A stretch of 64,000 nt of DNA. Origin: Planctomycetota bacterium (GTDB lineage Bacteria; Planctomycetota; PUPC01; JACPCR01). Shown piece after piece: positions 20,310-27,213 of this stretch. Both the position numbers and the translations under genes were made by a program. Under the pieces are notes generated by a model. That model was given only the letters and a program-made list of their open reading frames with translations. It searched no databases and was not told where the DNA came from. The stretch is from NCBI GenBank assembly GCA_027625095.1, contig JAQBXN010000014.1, forward strand, positions 38,695-102,694. The letters are read 5' to 3'. Every line of letters starts with the position of its first letter. The stretch's first letter is position 1.

Positions 20310-20367
20310 ACTCCCAGCGAGGTGGAAAACCCGTAGTATCGAAAAGGTTTACAATGAAAGAACCCAT
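20252..20367 (-). pseudogene. Displaced N-terminal segment of the ethylene-receptor-like kinase
   Basis: From ATG 20367 a different frame reads [20 protein letters not shown] and then ...[12 protein letters not shown] before leaving the family pattern. Bacterial ethylene-receptor-like sensors normally run from this segment straight into [10 protein letters not shown], which here is in the 18000-20309 frame. Removing one base from the AAAATT run at 20248-20253 fuses the two. The restored protein would hold the conserved Asp of I-S-D and Tyr of A-Y of the first membrane helix. Either a real frameshift mutation or a sequencing or assembly indel explains this. Confidence 0.8.
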
Positions 20368-20707
20368 GACATTACCTCTGTTTGGTGCCTCAGCCCGAAG
20401 CCCGTAATCGGAACAAGATGAGTATCTTCCTGTAAACAGGCACGATCCAGCCTAAAATTCACGAAAGGCTTAACGGTTGCTCTATTAGGCTATAAAAGGG
20501 GGGAAGCAAAAAGTTAGCAGGCTTCATGTCAGGCGCAACCACTATCTTTTGGGTGAGATCTTTGTAACCTCTTTCGCCTTCACCATTCGTCCTTCAAAAT
20601 GAACGATGAAGACCTTTACCCGAGTTGAACATTTCTTAAAGACCGCTGTCTGCTTGCCTCACAGACAAATCAGGCTGAAAGGTTAGAAACTTCCCTGGAA
20701 ATTCAAG
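20368..20707. other. Intergenic region between kinase and UxaA-type gene
   Basis: These 340 bases separate divergent genes. I see a possible -10 (TATAAA near 20491) for the rightward gene with only a poor -35. There is no RNA gene, repeat or small open frame with a ribosome-binding site. Confidence 0.4.
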
Positions 20708-22255
20708 ATGTCTAACAATTTTGACGAATACGCGGTTGTGCTGAACGAGCTGGACAACGTGGCCACGCTGAAAAGACCTGTTGCTGCTGGAACACTTCTG
20801 GTCAACGGTATCCCGCGTGTGAAGAGCTCGCAGGACATCATGCAAGGCCACAAAATCGCACTGTCCTCAATCGCGGCTGGAGAGCCCATAGTGAAATATG
20901 GTCAGATCATTGGTTTCGCTCGCGGCCCGATTGAGCCGGGAGATCACGTCCACGTGCACAACGTCGAGGTCAGAGATTTCGGGCGCGATTACGGCTTCTG
21001 CGAAGATGTCCGACCGGTAGATTATGTTCCCGAAGATCAAATGCGGTATTTCATGGGTTTTGAACGGCCGGATGGTCGAGTCGGAACCCGAAACTATGCC
21101 GCCATCGCCTCTAGCGTGAACTGCTCGGCATCGGTTTCAAAATACATTGTCGAACGATTCAAGACGCCTGAGTTCAAACGTGAATTCCCGAACGTTGACG
21201 GCGTCATCGCGTTCACCCACAAGGGCGGCTGCGGCATGCCTGGCGGGCCGCCACTGGACCAGCTCCAGCGTGTCCTTGCCGGTTTCTCAACACACCAGAA
21301 CGTGTTCGGGCACATCATGATCGGCCTCGGCTGCGAGGTGAACCAGATTCCAGTGATGATCGAAAGTCAGGGACTGAACGTCCTCAAACATCAGCCCAGG
21401 CCAACGTCCCTAACCATCCAGGGAAGCGGGGGAGTCTCCAAGACCATCGAAGCCGGGGTCTCAGCCATCCTGAAGATCCTGCCGCAGGCCAATGAATGCA
21501 AACGAACAAATCAACCCATCAGTAAGCTCATCCTCGCCGAAGAATGCGGGGGGTCAGATGCGAACAGCGGCATCACAGCCAACCCGGCGGTCGGCATTGC
21601 TTCAGATGAGCTCGTCCGCTACGGAGGCACGGCCATCCTGGCTGAAACTCCCGAGATCTACGGCGCCGAGCACCTGCTTACCCGCCGAGCAGTCACCCGC
21701 GAAATCGGCGAAAAAATTGTAGCCTTAATTCACTGGTGGGAAGACTACGTCAGCCGCTTCGGAGCGGAAATCGATAACAACCCTTCCCCCGGTAACAAGC
21801 TCGGCGGCCTGACCACGATTTACGAAAAGAGTCTTGGCGCGGTAGCCAAGGGCGGCCAGGCCCCCCTGAGCGCGGTCTATCGCTATGCAGAAAAGATCGA
21901 TAAGCCCGGCTTCGGTTTCATGGACACCCCCGGCTACGATCCGGCAAGCGTAACGGGCATGGTCGCAGGCGGCTGCAATGTTGCGGTCTTTACCACCGGC
22001 AGAGGAAGTGTCTTCGGTTGCAAGCCGACTCCCTGCATCAAAATCGCCACCAATACGGATCTCTACAACCGCATGACGGACGACATGGACATCAATGCCG
22101 GCACCTTCATGGACGGCACGGAAAGCCTCCGGGAAGTCGGTATGAGAATACTCGAAAAAATCATCGCCGTTGCGGGAGGCGAAAAGACCAAGAGCGAAAT
22201 TCTCGGCATTGGCGATGAAGAATTCGTGCCTTGGGATATCGGCCCGACATTGTGA
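20708..22255 (+). CDS. UxaA-family hydro-lyase (altronate/galactarate dehydratase-like)
   Basis: This 515-aa protein joins an N-terminal SAF domain (about residues 8-95) to the altronate dehydratase catalytic region. Family signatures are GFERPDGRVGTRNY (about residue 118), HKGGCGMP, GLGCEVNQI, AEECGGSDANSGITANPA, and the C-terminal TGRGSVFGCKPTPCIKIATN with the cysteines expected for iron binding. Members dehydrate sugar acids such as D-altronate or galactarate to 2-keto-3-deoxy acids. The short GDE-rich end is normal. Specificity cannot be decided; sugar-acid catabolism would fit the polysaccharide-degrading enzymes in the window. It is monocistronic, converging on rtcB. Confidence 0.9.
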   Translation: MSNNFDEYAVVLNELDNVATLKRPVAAGTLLVNGIPRVKSSQDIMQGHKIALSSIAAGEPIVKYGQIIGFARGPIEPGDHVHVHNVEVRDFGRDYGFCEDVRPVDYVPEDQMRYFMGFERPDGRVGTRNYAAIASSVNCSASVSKYIVERFKTPEFKREFPNVDGVIAFTHKGGCGMPGGPPLDQLQRVLAGFSTHQNVFGHIMIGLGCEVNQIPVMIESQGLNVLKHQPRPTSLTIQGSGGVSKTIEAGVSAILKILPQANECKRTNQPISKLILAEECGGSDANSGITANPAVGIASDELVRYGGTAILAETPEIYGAEHLLTRRAVTREIGEKIVALIHWWEDYVSRFGAEIDNNPSPGNKLGGLTTIYEKSLGAVAKGGQAPLSAVYRYAEKIDKPGFGFMDTPGYDPASVTGMVAGGCNVAVFTTGRGSVFGCKPTPCIKIATNTDLYNRMTDDMDINAGTFMDGTESLREVGMRILEKIIAVAGGEKTKSEILGIGDEEFVPWDIGPTL

Positions 22256-22327
22256 GTGTTGGCGATCTGTCAGAGGCGATAAGGCAGAACAGTTGTCGGC
22301 CAAAAATCGCTCCAGCAACCCCACTCT

Positions 22328-23863
22328 CTACCCTTTGATCACTCCCACCGGTCGCAGACGGACAGCCTTTCTCGCGAGGCCGGCTTCATCTACGACGTCC
22401 ACGACGTCCTCCACGTTTTTGTATGCCTCGGACATCTCTTCAGCGAGGGTGCTGTGGGATTTGGCGATAACGGTGACGCCGCGGGCGGCCATCTCTTTCT
22501 GGATAGAGCGTCCCTTCCCTTGTCGGACGGCTGCTGAGCGGCTGAGCAGGCGGCCGGCGCCATGACATGAAGAACCGAAGGTCTGGAACATCGAGCCTTC
22601 CTCGCCGCAGCAGATGAATGAGTAAGTTCCCATATCGCCCGGGACCATTACCGGCTGGCCGATTTCCTGGTAAGCGCCTGGAATCTCCGGGTGGCCTTTG
22701 GGGAAGGCGCGGGTGGCGCCTTTGCGATGAACGCACAGGTTTCGCTGCTGGCCGTCGACGTCGTGGTCTTCGAACTTGGCGATGTTGTGGCAGACGTCGT
22801 AGATGAGACGCCAGCCCAGCTCGCTTTGCGAAATGTCGAGGACTTTCATGAATGCCTTGCGAGCGTTGTCCATGATGACCTGCCTGTTCACCCAGGCGAA
22901 GTTGGCAGCGCACGCCATCGCTCCGATGTAGCGCCTGCCTTCCGGTGAATCTACCGGGACGCAGCAGAGCTGGCGGTCGGGAAGTTTGATGTCGTATTCG
23001 ACCACCGCCCTCTGCATGACATCAAGAAAGTCATCACAGACCTGATAACCGAAGCCGCGCGAACCGCAATGAATCTGAACGACCACCGAGCCTTCTTCGA
23101 TACCAAAAATGTCGGCCGCTTCACGATCGAAAACCTTGTCGACAACGTCTACTTCCAGGAAGTGGTTGCCCGAGCCAAGGCTGCCGACCTGGCCTGCGCC
23201 GCGTTCAAGTGCAGTCGTGCTGACGGCACGCGGGTCGGCTTGAGGGAGTCGCCCCTTCTCTTCGCAAAACTCGACATCTTCAGCAACACCGTAGCCGCGG
23301 TCGACGGCCCATGATGAACCCTTCTGGATCAGTTCGCATTCCTCTTCGATACTGACTCCTTTGCCATCGCGTAAGCCACTGCCGCGCCCGGTTCCGCAGG
23401 GGACAACCCGGAAGAGTTCCTGGACCAGGTCTTCCATACGATCTTGAACGTCTTTGATATTGAGGTGGGTGCGAGCGACGCGAACACCGCAATTGATGTC
23501 GTAACCGACACCGCCTGGAGAAATTACGCCTCCCTTTTTGGGGTCGGTGGCCGCGACGCCGCCGATAGGGAATCCGTAGCCCCAATGGATATCGGGCATG
23601 GCGAGTGAGTATTTGACGATGCCTGGCAGGTAAGCGACGTTGGCGGCCTGTTCCAGACATTTGTCATGGCGGATCGATTCCATTAACACATCGTTCGCAT
23701 AGATTCTGGCAGGCACGCGCATGCCCCCTGAAGACGGAATTTCCCACAGGTTGGGATTAATGCGCCGTAGCTGTATTTCGGGCCCCGGAACGCGGATCTT
23801 CTCAAACGTCGAAGATGATTTGTGCTTCCCACCCGTCTGATGTTTCTTTGATTTCCAACTCAT
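22328..23863 (-). CDS. rtcB: RNA-splicing ligase RtcB
   Basis: This 511-aa GTP-dependent ligase joins 2',3'-cyclic phosphate and 5'-OH RNA ends. It has the family features AMPDIHWGYGFPIGG (about residue 90), ISPGGVGYDINCGVR with the metal-binding Asp and Cys, GSLGSGNHFLEV, VVQIHCGSRGFG, VCHNIAKFE, HRKGATRAFPKGH and the guanylylation-site region SSCHGAGRLLSR with its His. ATG 23863 gives a 62-base overlap with the archease gene; no better internal start is seen before the conserved WEIP segment. Archease is the known activator that lets RtcB turn over, so the pair is functionally coherent. Confidence 0.96.
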   Translation of the reverse strand: MSWKSKKHQTGGKHKSSSTFEKIRVPGPEIQLRRINPNLWEIPSSGGMRVPARIYANDVLMESIRHDKCLEQAANVAYLPGIVKYSLAMPDIHWGYGFPIGGVAATDPKKGGVISPGGVGYDINCGVRVARTHLNIKDVQDRMEDLVQELFRVVPCGTGRGSGLRDGKGVSIEEECELIQKGSSWAVDRGYGVAEDVEFCEEKGRLPQADPRAVSTTALERGAGQVGSLGSGNHFLEVDVVDKVFDREAADIFGIEEGSVVVQIHCGSRGFGYQVCDDFLDVMQRAVVEYDIKLPDRQLCCVPVDSPEGRRYIGAMACAANFAWVNRQVIMDNARKAFMKVLDISQSELGWRLIYDVCHNIAKFEDHDVDGQQRNLCVHRKGATRAFPKGHPEIPGAYQEIGQPVMVPGDMGTYSFICCGEEGSMFQTFGSSCHGAGRLLSRSAAVRQGKGRSIQKEMAARGVTVIAKSHSTLAEEMSEAYKNVEDVVDVVDEAGLARKAVRLRPVGVIKG

Positions 23864-24218
23864 GATAAGTGACAGCCTTTATGGCTCCTTTGACTCGGTG
23901 GCGGGAGATATCCAGTGGCTCACCCCACGCTTTGCCTCTGGCCGATTCTTCGGTGACTTCGAGCAATTCAAACCTGGAAAAGACGATGTCCTCGATGTCC
24001 ATCAATGCGATAAGCCGCTGAAGCCAGCGGACAATGGTATTCTCAAGGTCGGTGCCGGTTACAGCAATTTCGAATTCTGCCTCAGCTCGAACATCCGACA
24101 AATCGACCTGCAAATCAAAAAGCGCGAATGAGGCGGCCTCGAACAATTCCTCGAGAGATTTGCCAAAGACGCTAACGCCAACATCGGCAGTGTGATCGAG
24201 CTCAATGTATCTCTCCAT
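23802..24218 (-). CDS. Archease (RtcB cofactor)
   Basis: This 138-aa protein shows the archease pattern: HTADVGVSVFGKSLEELFEAA at the start, a metal-site Asp in HTADVG, the EFEIAVTGTDLENTIVRWL segment (usual form: L-L-x-x-W-L), and the end VKAVTYHxLxI-like AIKAVTYHELEIKE. Archease speeds RtcB guanylylation and widens its nucleotide use. The reading frame overlaps rtcB by 62 bases, which implies co-translation. The last conserved Asp of the family is probably that in IIFDV at the C-terminus. Confidence 0.92.
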   Translation of the reverse strand: MERYIELDHTADVGVSVFGKSLEELFEAASFALFDLQVDLSDVRAEAEFEIAVTGTDLENTIVRWLQRLIALMDIEDIVFSRFELLEVTEESARGKAWGEPLDISRHRVKGAIKAVTYHELEIKETSDGWEAQIIFDV

Positions 24219-24394
24219 ACAGGTGAGAGTTACAGCCTTCTTTGAACAGACTCAAATGATGTGATGGATTTAACACGAGAACGCGAGGCATCAAGGCTGG
24301 ACACGTTTCTTACAGAACGGTCTGGCAGGCATGCTACAGTTCGCTCGCTAGTATTCCTGACGTTCCTGTCAAATTTTCACGAAAGAAGAATCCA

Positions 24395-25078
24395 ATGTTA
24401 AAAGCAATTCTCTTCGACTGTGATGGTGTGCTGGTCGACAGCGAGCCCGTTCACTTTGTGATGTTTCAAAAGGTGTTAGCCGAGGAGGGCATCGAACTGA
24501 CGCTTGAGGACTATGAAACACGATACCTGGCGATGGATGATCGCGGTTGTTTTCGCGCAGTTTACCGCGATGCAGACAAAGAAATGGGTGAAGATCTGCT
24601 TGACGATCTTGTCGCTCGAAAATCGACTTATTTCGCGAAGGAGATGAGTGGAGAGCCTCCAACTTTCGACGGAGTGGTGGAATTCGTTCGGAATGCTGCG
24701 GCGAAGTATCCGATGATGATCGCGTCGGGCGCACTCGGGCACGAGGTCAAGCATGCTGTCGTTGGCCTTAAGATCTCGGATTGTTTCAAGGGAATTGTGG
24801 CCGCCGAGGACGTGGTGAATGGAAAACCGAATCCAGAAGCTTATCTCACCGCACAGGCTCGTCTGAGTAAGGCTGAATTTGGCGGCGCCCTGAAAGCAGA
24901 AGAATGCCTGGTGATTGAAGATTCATTCCATGGCGTACGGGCAGCAAAGTCCGCTGGAATGTGGTGCCTGGCGGTGACTAATTCATATCCAGCCAGTGAA
25001 CTATCGGAAGCTGACTGGGTCTCTGAGTCTCTGCGTGCATTTGATCTGGGGGCCGCTGAACAGGCGATGCAGTCATGA
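24395..25078 (+). CDS. HAD-superfamily phosphatase (beta-phosphoglucomutase-like subfamily)
   Basis: This 227-aa protein has HAD motif I FDCDGVLVDSEP (nucleophile Asp about residue 8), a helical cap (residues 15-85), motif II IASGALGHE, a Lys in NGKPNPEAY and motif IV VIEDSFHGVRAAKSAGM. Proteins of this group dephosphorylate small sugar phosphates or interconvert hexose phosphates; the substrate is not predictable. It stands alone, divergent from archease-rtcB and convergent with the ZIP transporter gene. Confidence 0.88.
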   Translation: MLKAILFDCDGVLVDSEPVHFVMFQKVLAEEGIELTLEDYETRYLAMDDRGCFRAVYRDADKEMGEDLLDDLVARKSTYFAKEMSGEPPTFDGVVEFVRNAAAKYPMMIASGALGHEVKHAVVGLKISDCFKGIVAAEDVVNGKPNPEAYLTAQARLSKAEFGGALKAEECLVIEDSFHGVRAAKSAGMWCLAVTNSYPASELSEADWVSESLRAFDLGAAEQAMQS

Positions 25079-25147
25079 CATCAGGTAGCAAATGTCCCGG
25101 CAGAGATCTCGTGAGATTCCATTTCGTGATGGAATAAACGAGGGCCG

Positions 25148-25888
25148 CTATCTTATGGTTTCCTGGATCAGAATCATGATGGCGACTGAGATGGTCACAG
25201 TTACCGCCACCGTATTCGGTGAACTTTCTTCGATGGACTCCGGCAGCATTTCACAAAAGACCATCCAGATCATAGCGCCGGCTGCGAAGCCGAGTCCGAT
25301 GGGCAGGAATGGTGCAAAAAGCCCAACAAAGAAATATGCCGGCAGCGCCATGAACGGTTGAGGAATACTCGAAAAGATGCACCACAGTGCAGCCGTCCAC
25401 AATTTACAGCCTCTCGGAATCAAGACGAGTGCTATAGCCAGACCTTCGGGAATGTTATGAAGCGCAATTGCCGTTGTGATAAATAGCCCAAGCTTTTCGC
25501 CCCCACCGAATGAGACCCCAACACCAACTCCTTCAGTGAACGAATGAAGAGTCATCACGCCAAGCAGCAGTATCGCTTTGCGAGCGTCAAGGGCCTTCAA
25601 ATTGCCCATCCTGAGATCTTGTTTGTTCTTGAGCTTCTCCTGAGACCAGACAATGAACAGAAGCCCGACAACGATACCAATAGTAACTTTCCCTGTGCTG
25701 TATTTCAGGCCCTCGTATACCAATCCAAAGGATGCGGTAAGCATAAGACCTGCGGCGACTGCATTTGAAATAGCGAGCCATTTCCGACTCATCTGTTTAA
25801 TGAAACAGAATGGCGCAACCCCGAGACCGGTAGCCACCGCGGTCAACAGTGCGAATAAGAATACAGATGCGGGGGAGACTTCAAACAT
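25148..25888 (-). CDS. ZIP-family metal transporter
   Basis: This 246-aa integral membrane protein has about eight hydrophobic helices. The ZIP metal-site helices are recognisable: TLHSFTEGVGVGVSF (H-S-x-x-E-G, about residue 118) and ALHNIPEGLAIALVLI (H-N-x-P-E-G, about residue 145). ATG 25888 is chosen because the 22 residues upstream are polar and unlike the family. ZIP proteins take up Zn, Fe or Mn. A perfect 15-bp 7-1-7 palindrome lies 107 bases upstream, which suggests control by a Fur-family regulator. Confidence 0.9.
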   Translation of the reverse strand: MFEVSPASVFLFALLTAVATGLGVAPFCFIKQMSRKWLAISNAVAAGLMLTASFGLVYEGLKYSTGKVTIGIVVGLLFIVWSQEKLKNKQDLRMGNLKALDARKAILLLGVMTLHSFTEGVGVGVSFGGGEKLGLFITTAIALHNIPEGLAIALVLIPRGCKLWTAALWCIFSSIPQPFMALPAYFFVGLFAPFLPIGLGFAAGAMIWMVFCEMLPESIEESSPNTVAVTVTISVAIMILIQETIR

Positions 25889-25994
25889 CAAAATACCGAG
25901 TCTGAAAGGTGTCGAAAACAACAGCCGCAGATGATAGCCATCCGCACCTGGCATGCAACATAAATATTTACAAATAAATAACTTAAGTGTTTAT

Positions 25995-26009
25995 TGAGAC
26001 TCAGTCTCA
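25995..26009. promoter_or_regulatory. Fur-family-like 7-1-7 palindrome upstream of ZIP transporter
   Basis: TGAGACTCAGTCTCA is a perfect palindrome with a single central base, the layout of Fur/Zur/Mur boxes (compare TGATAATNATTATCA). A TATAAT hexamer follows at 26012-26017. The AT-rich stretch to the left could hold the ZIP promoter on the minus strand. Assignment rests on symmetry and on the neighbouring metal transporter. Confidence 0.5.
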
Positions 26010-26136
26010 CTTATAATGTCTTGGACAGGCCCGCGCCCCAATTACTCGCCCACGCTCTTCGAAACCGACATCTGAAAAGTTTTTTTCCAAAAAAGATGGC
26101 AAAAGGCTTAAGATTTCCGCCATTACTCGATAATAG

Positions 26137-26337
26137 CTAAGGAAGTTGCGCGTCTGCTGATCTAGCAAGCATACTGAGTTCTTCCAGAGATAGACGTTCT
26201 GCCCTTTCGCCGTAAGACTCTTTCCTTGACCGAATCGAAGGCGGCTGGGATGTTTCGAGTGAAAGCTCAGAACGTGAGTTAACTTTTTTGCTAAAGTTGT
26301 TGGAGCGTATACCGATAATACGTTTGGTGTAATCCAT
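26137..26337 (-). CDS. Possible small protein, unknown
   Basis: A 66-codon frame starts MDYTKRIIGIRSNNF and ends RLSLEELSMLARSADAQLP. The composition is protein-like, polar and helical at the C-terminus, rich in Ser, Arg and Glu. An upstream in-frame ATG at 26364 adds nine residues. The nearest purine-rich stretch (GGGGGA) is rather far from the start. I recognise no family; a vague FlgM-like look is not enough to name it. It overlaps nothing and lies divergent from the 26578 gene. It may be chance. Confidence 0.25.
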   Translation of the reverse strand: MDYTKRIIGIRSNNFSKKVNSRSELSLETSQPPSIRSRKESYGERAERLSLEELSMLARSADAQLP

Positions 26338-26340
26338 TGA

Positions 26341-26490
26341 GGTGCAAAGTCCCCCGGCCGTCATTGCCCCGCAAGCACCATTCGGGGGCTCTCTTTTTCT
26401 CGATCCCAGCGGGGAATCGGGTTTCCCTCACGGCCTGACGGTCTCTATCGTTCCAATGCCTGCCAGCAGTACCGTCGCTTGCGACGGAGC
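26341..26490 (+). promoter_or_regulatory. Structured leader of the 26578 gene, with attenuator-like hairpin
   Basis: CCCCCG at 26351-26356 can pair with CGGGGG near 26383-26388, followed by CTCTCTTTTTCT, like an intrinsic terminator. GGTGC at 26341-26345 can pair instead with GCACC near 26375-26379 within that loop. A separate perfect hairpin CCGTCGCTTGCGACGG lies at 26472-26487. The gene begins about 90 bases later behind a strong GAGGAGG. The arrangement resembles a conditional leader, but no known riboswitch class is recognised. Confidence 0.35.
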
Positions 26491-26577
26491 CTTCCACACA
26501 GTTCCGAGTTGTTCCGTTCAATCGGTCGATTTCGGTTTAGTTTCTCCGTACCCACGTTTCCTGCAGAGGAGGTTTTG

Positions 26578-26985
26578 ATGGCAGTATCCGCCCCAAAGTC
26601 CAACGTCATTTACAATATCGTTCAGCGATTCCAGCCCGTTTTCAGGGATGAACCTTTCGACATTAAGGTGCCTGAACTGAAACATAAACCGCTCATTCTT
26701 AAGAACCCGGTTCTCAATAAAGTAAAGAAACCGGTAATTCTGAATGACATCCAGAAGGTCAGAACTCCGATAACCGTGACTAAGACGATTATCCAGGACG
26801 TCGACCTGAGTGTCCCGGTCATTTCGGCCAATCCCGTTGCCAAACCGGTCGTTATCTTCGATATCGGAACCGAGGATGAAGTGAAGGATATTCCGCAGGC
26901 CATTCCTGAATATGTTCCCTTTGAAATCTTGCATCCGACGCCGCATTCGCCTTTCGAGAAGGGCGCCATCGACGTCATTGGCTAA
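26578..26985 (+). CDS. Orphan 135-aa protein, unknown function
   Basis: The start ATG 26578 has a very strong ribosome-binding site (GAGGAGG, seven bases away); a longer frame upstream is ignored for that reason. The protein is rich in Val, Ile, Pro and Lys and has repeated short strands such as KHKPLILKNPVL, KKPVILNDI, VSANPV-like and AKPVVIFDIG, spaced so as to suggest an all-beta or extended repeat structure. There is no signal peptide, membrane helix or cysteine. It has its own leader and an intrinsic terminator right behind, so it is a single-gene unit and perhaps strongly expressed. I recognise no family. Confidence 0.75.
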   Translation: MAVSAPKSNVIYNIVQRFQPVFRDEPFDIKVPELKHKPLILKNPVLNKVKKPVILNDIQKVRTPITVTKTIIQDVDLSVPVISANPVAKPVVIFDIGTEDEVKDIPQAIPEYVPFEILHPTPHSPFEKGAIDVIG

Positions 26986-27008
26986 AGAGCTTATCTTCCG
27001 AACAGAAA

Positions 27009-27049
27009 GGTTGTTCATCCCCCGCGGGTGGACAGCCTTTTCTTTTTGT
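27009..27049 (+). terminator. Intrinsic terminator after the orphan gene
   Basis: GGTTGTTCATCC at 27009 pairs with GGTGGACAGCC through GC, AT and GU pairs, and TTTTCTTTTTG follows. It lies 24 bases after the stop codon of the 135-aa gene. Confidence 0.8.
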
Positions 27050-27213
27050 TAGACCTCTGGAGTGTTGCGACCCGTGGCAGCTTTCCAGTCGAGAAGCACG
27101 CCTGAAAGTGAAAGCGGCAGCAAGCTCCCGCACTCCAAGGTGGACGTTCTTCGTTGAACTCTCGACCGTTATCTGGCAAAGCATGCGTATTCAACCCTCA
27201 CTTGGATATCGCA

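Noticed and set aside
24395..25078. Operon of HAD phosphatase with archease-rtcB
   Set aside because: The genes are divergent and share no known pathway.
26341..26365. Likeness to a c-di-GMP-I riboswitch (GTGCAAAGTCCCCCGGCC)
   Set aside because: Only the GCAAAG-type word matches; the upstream GGGCAAACC-like element and the rest of the fold are missing.
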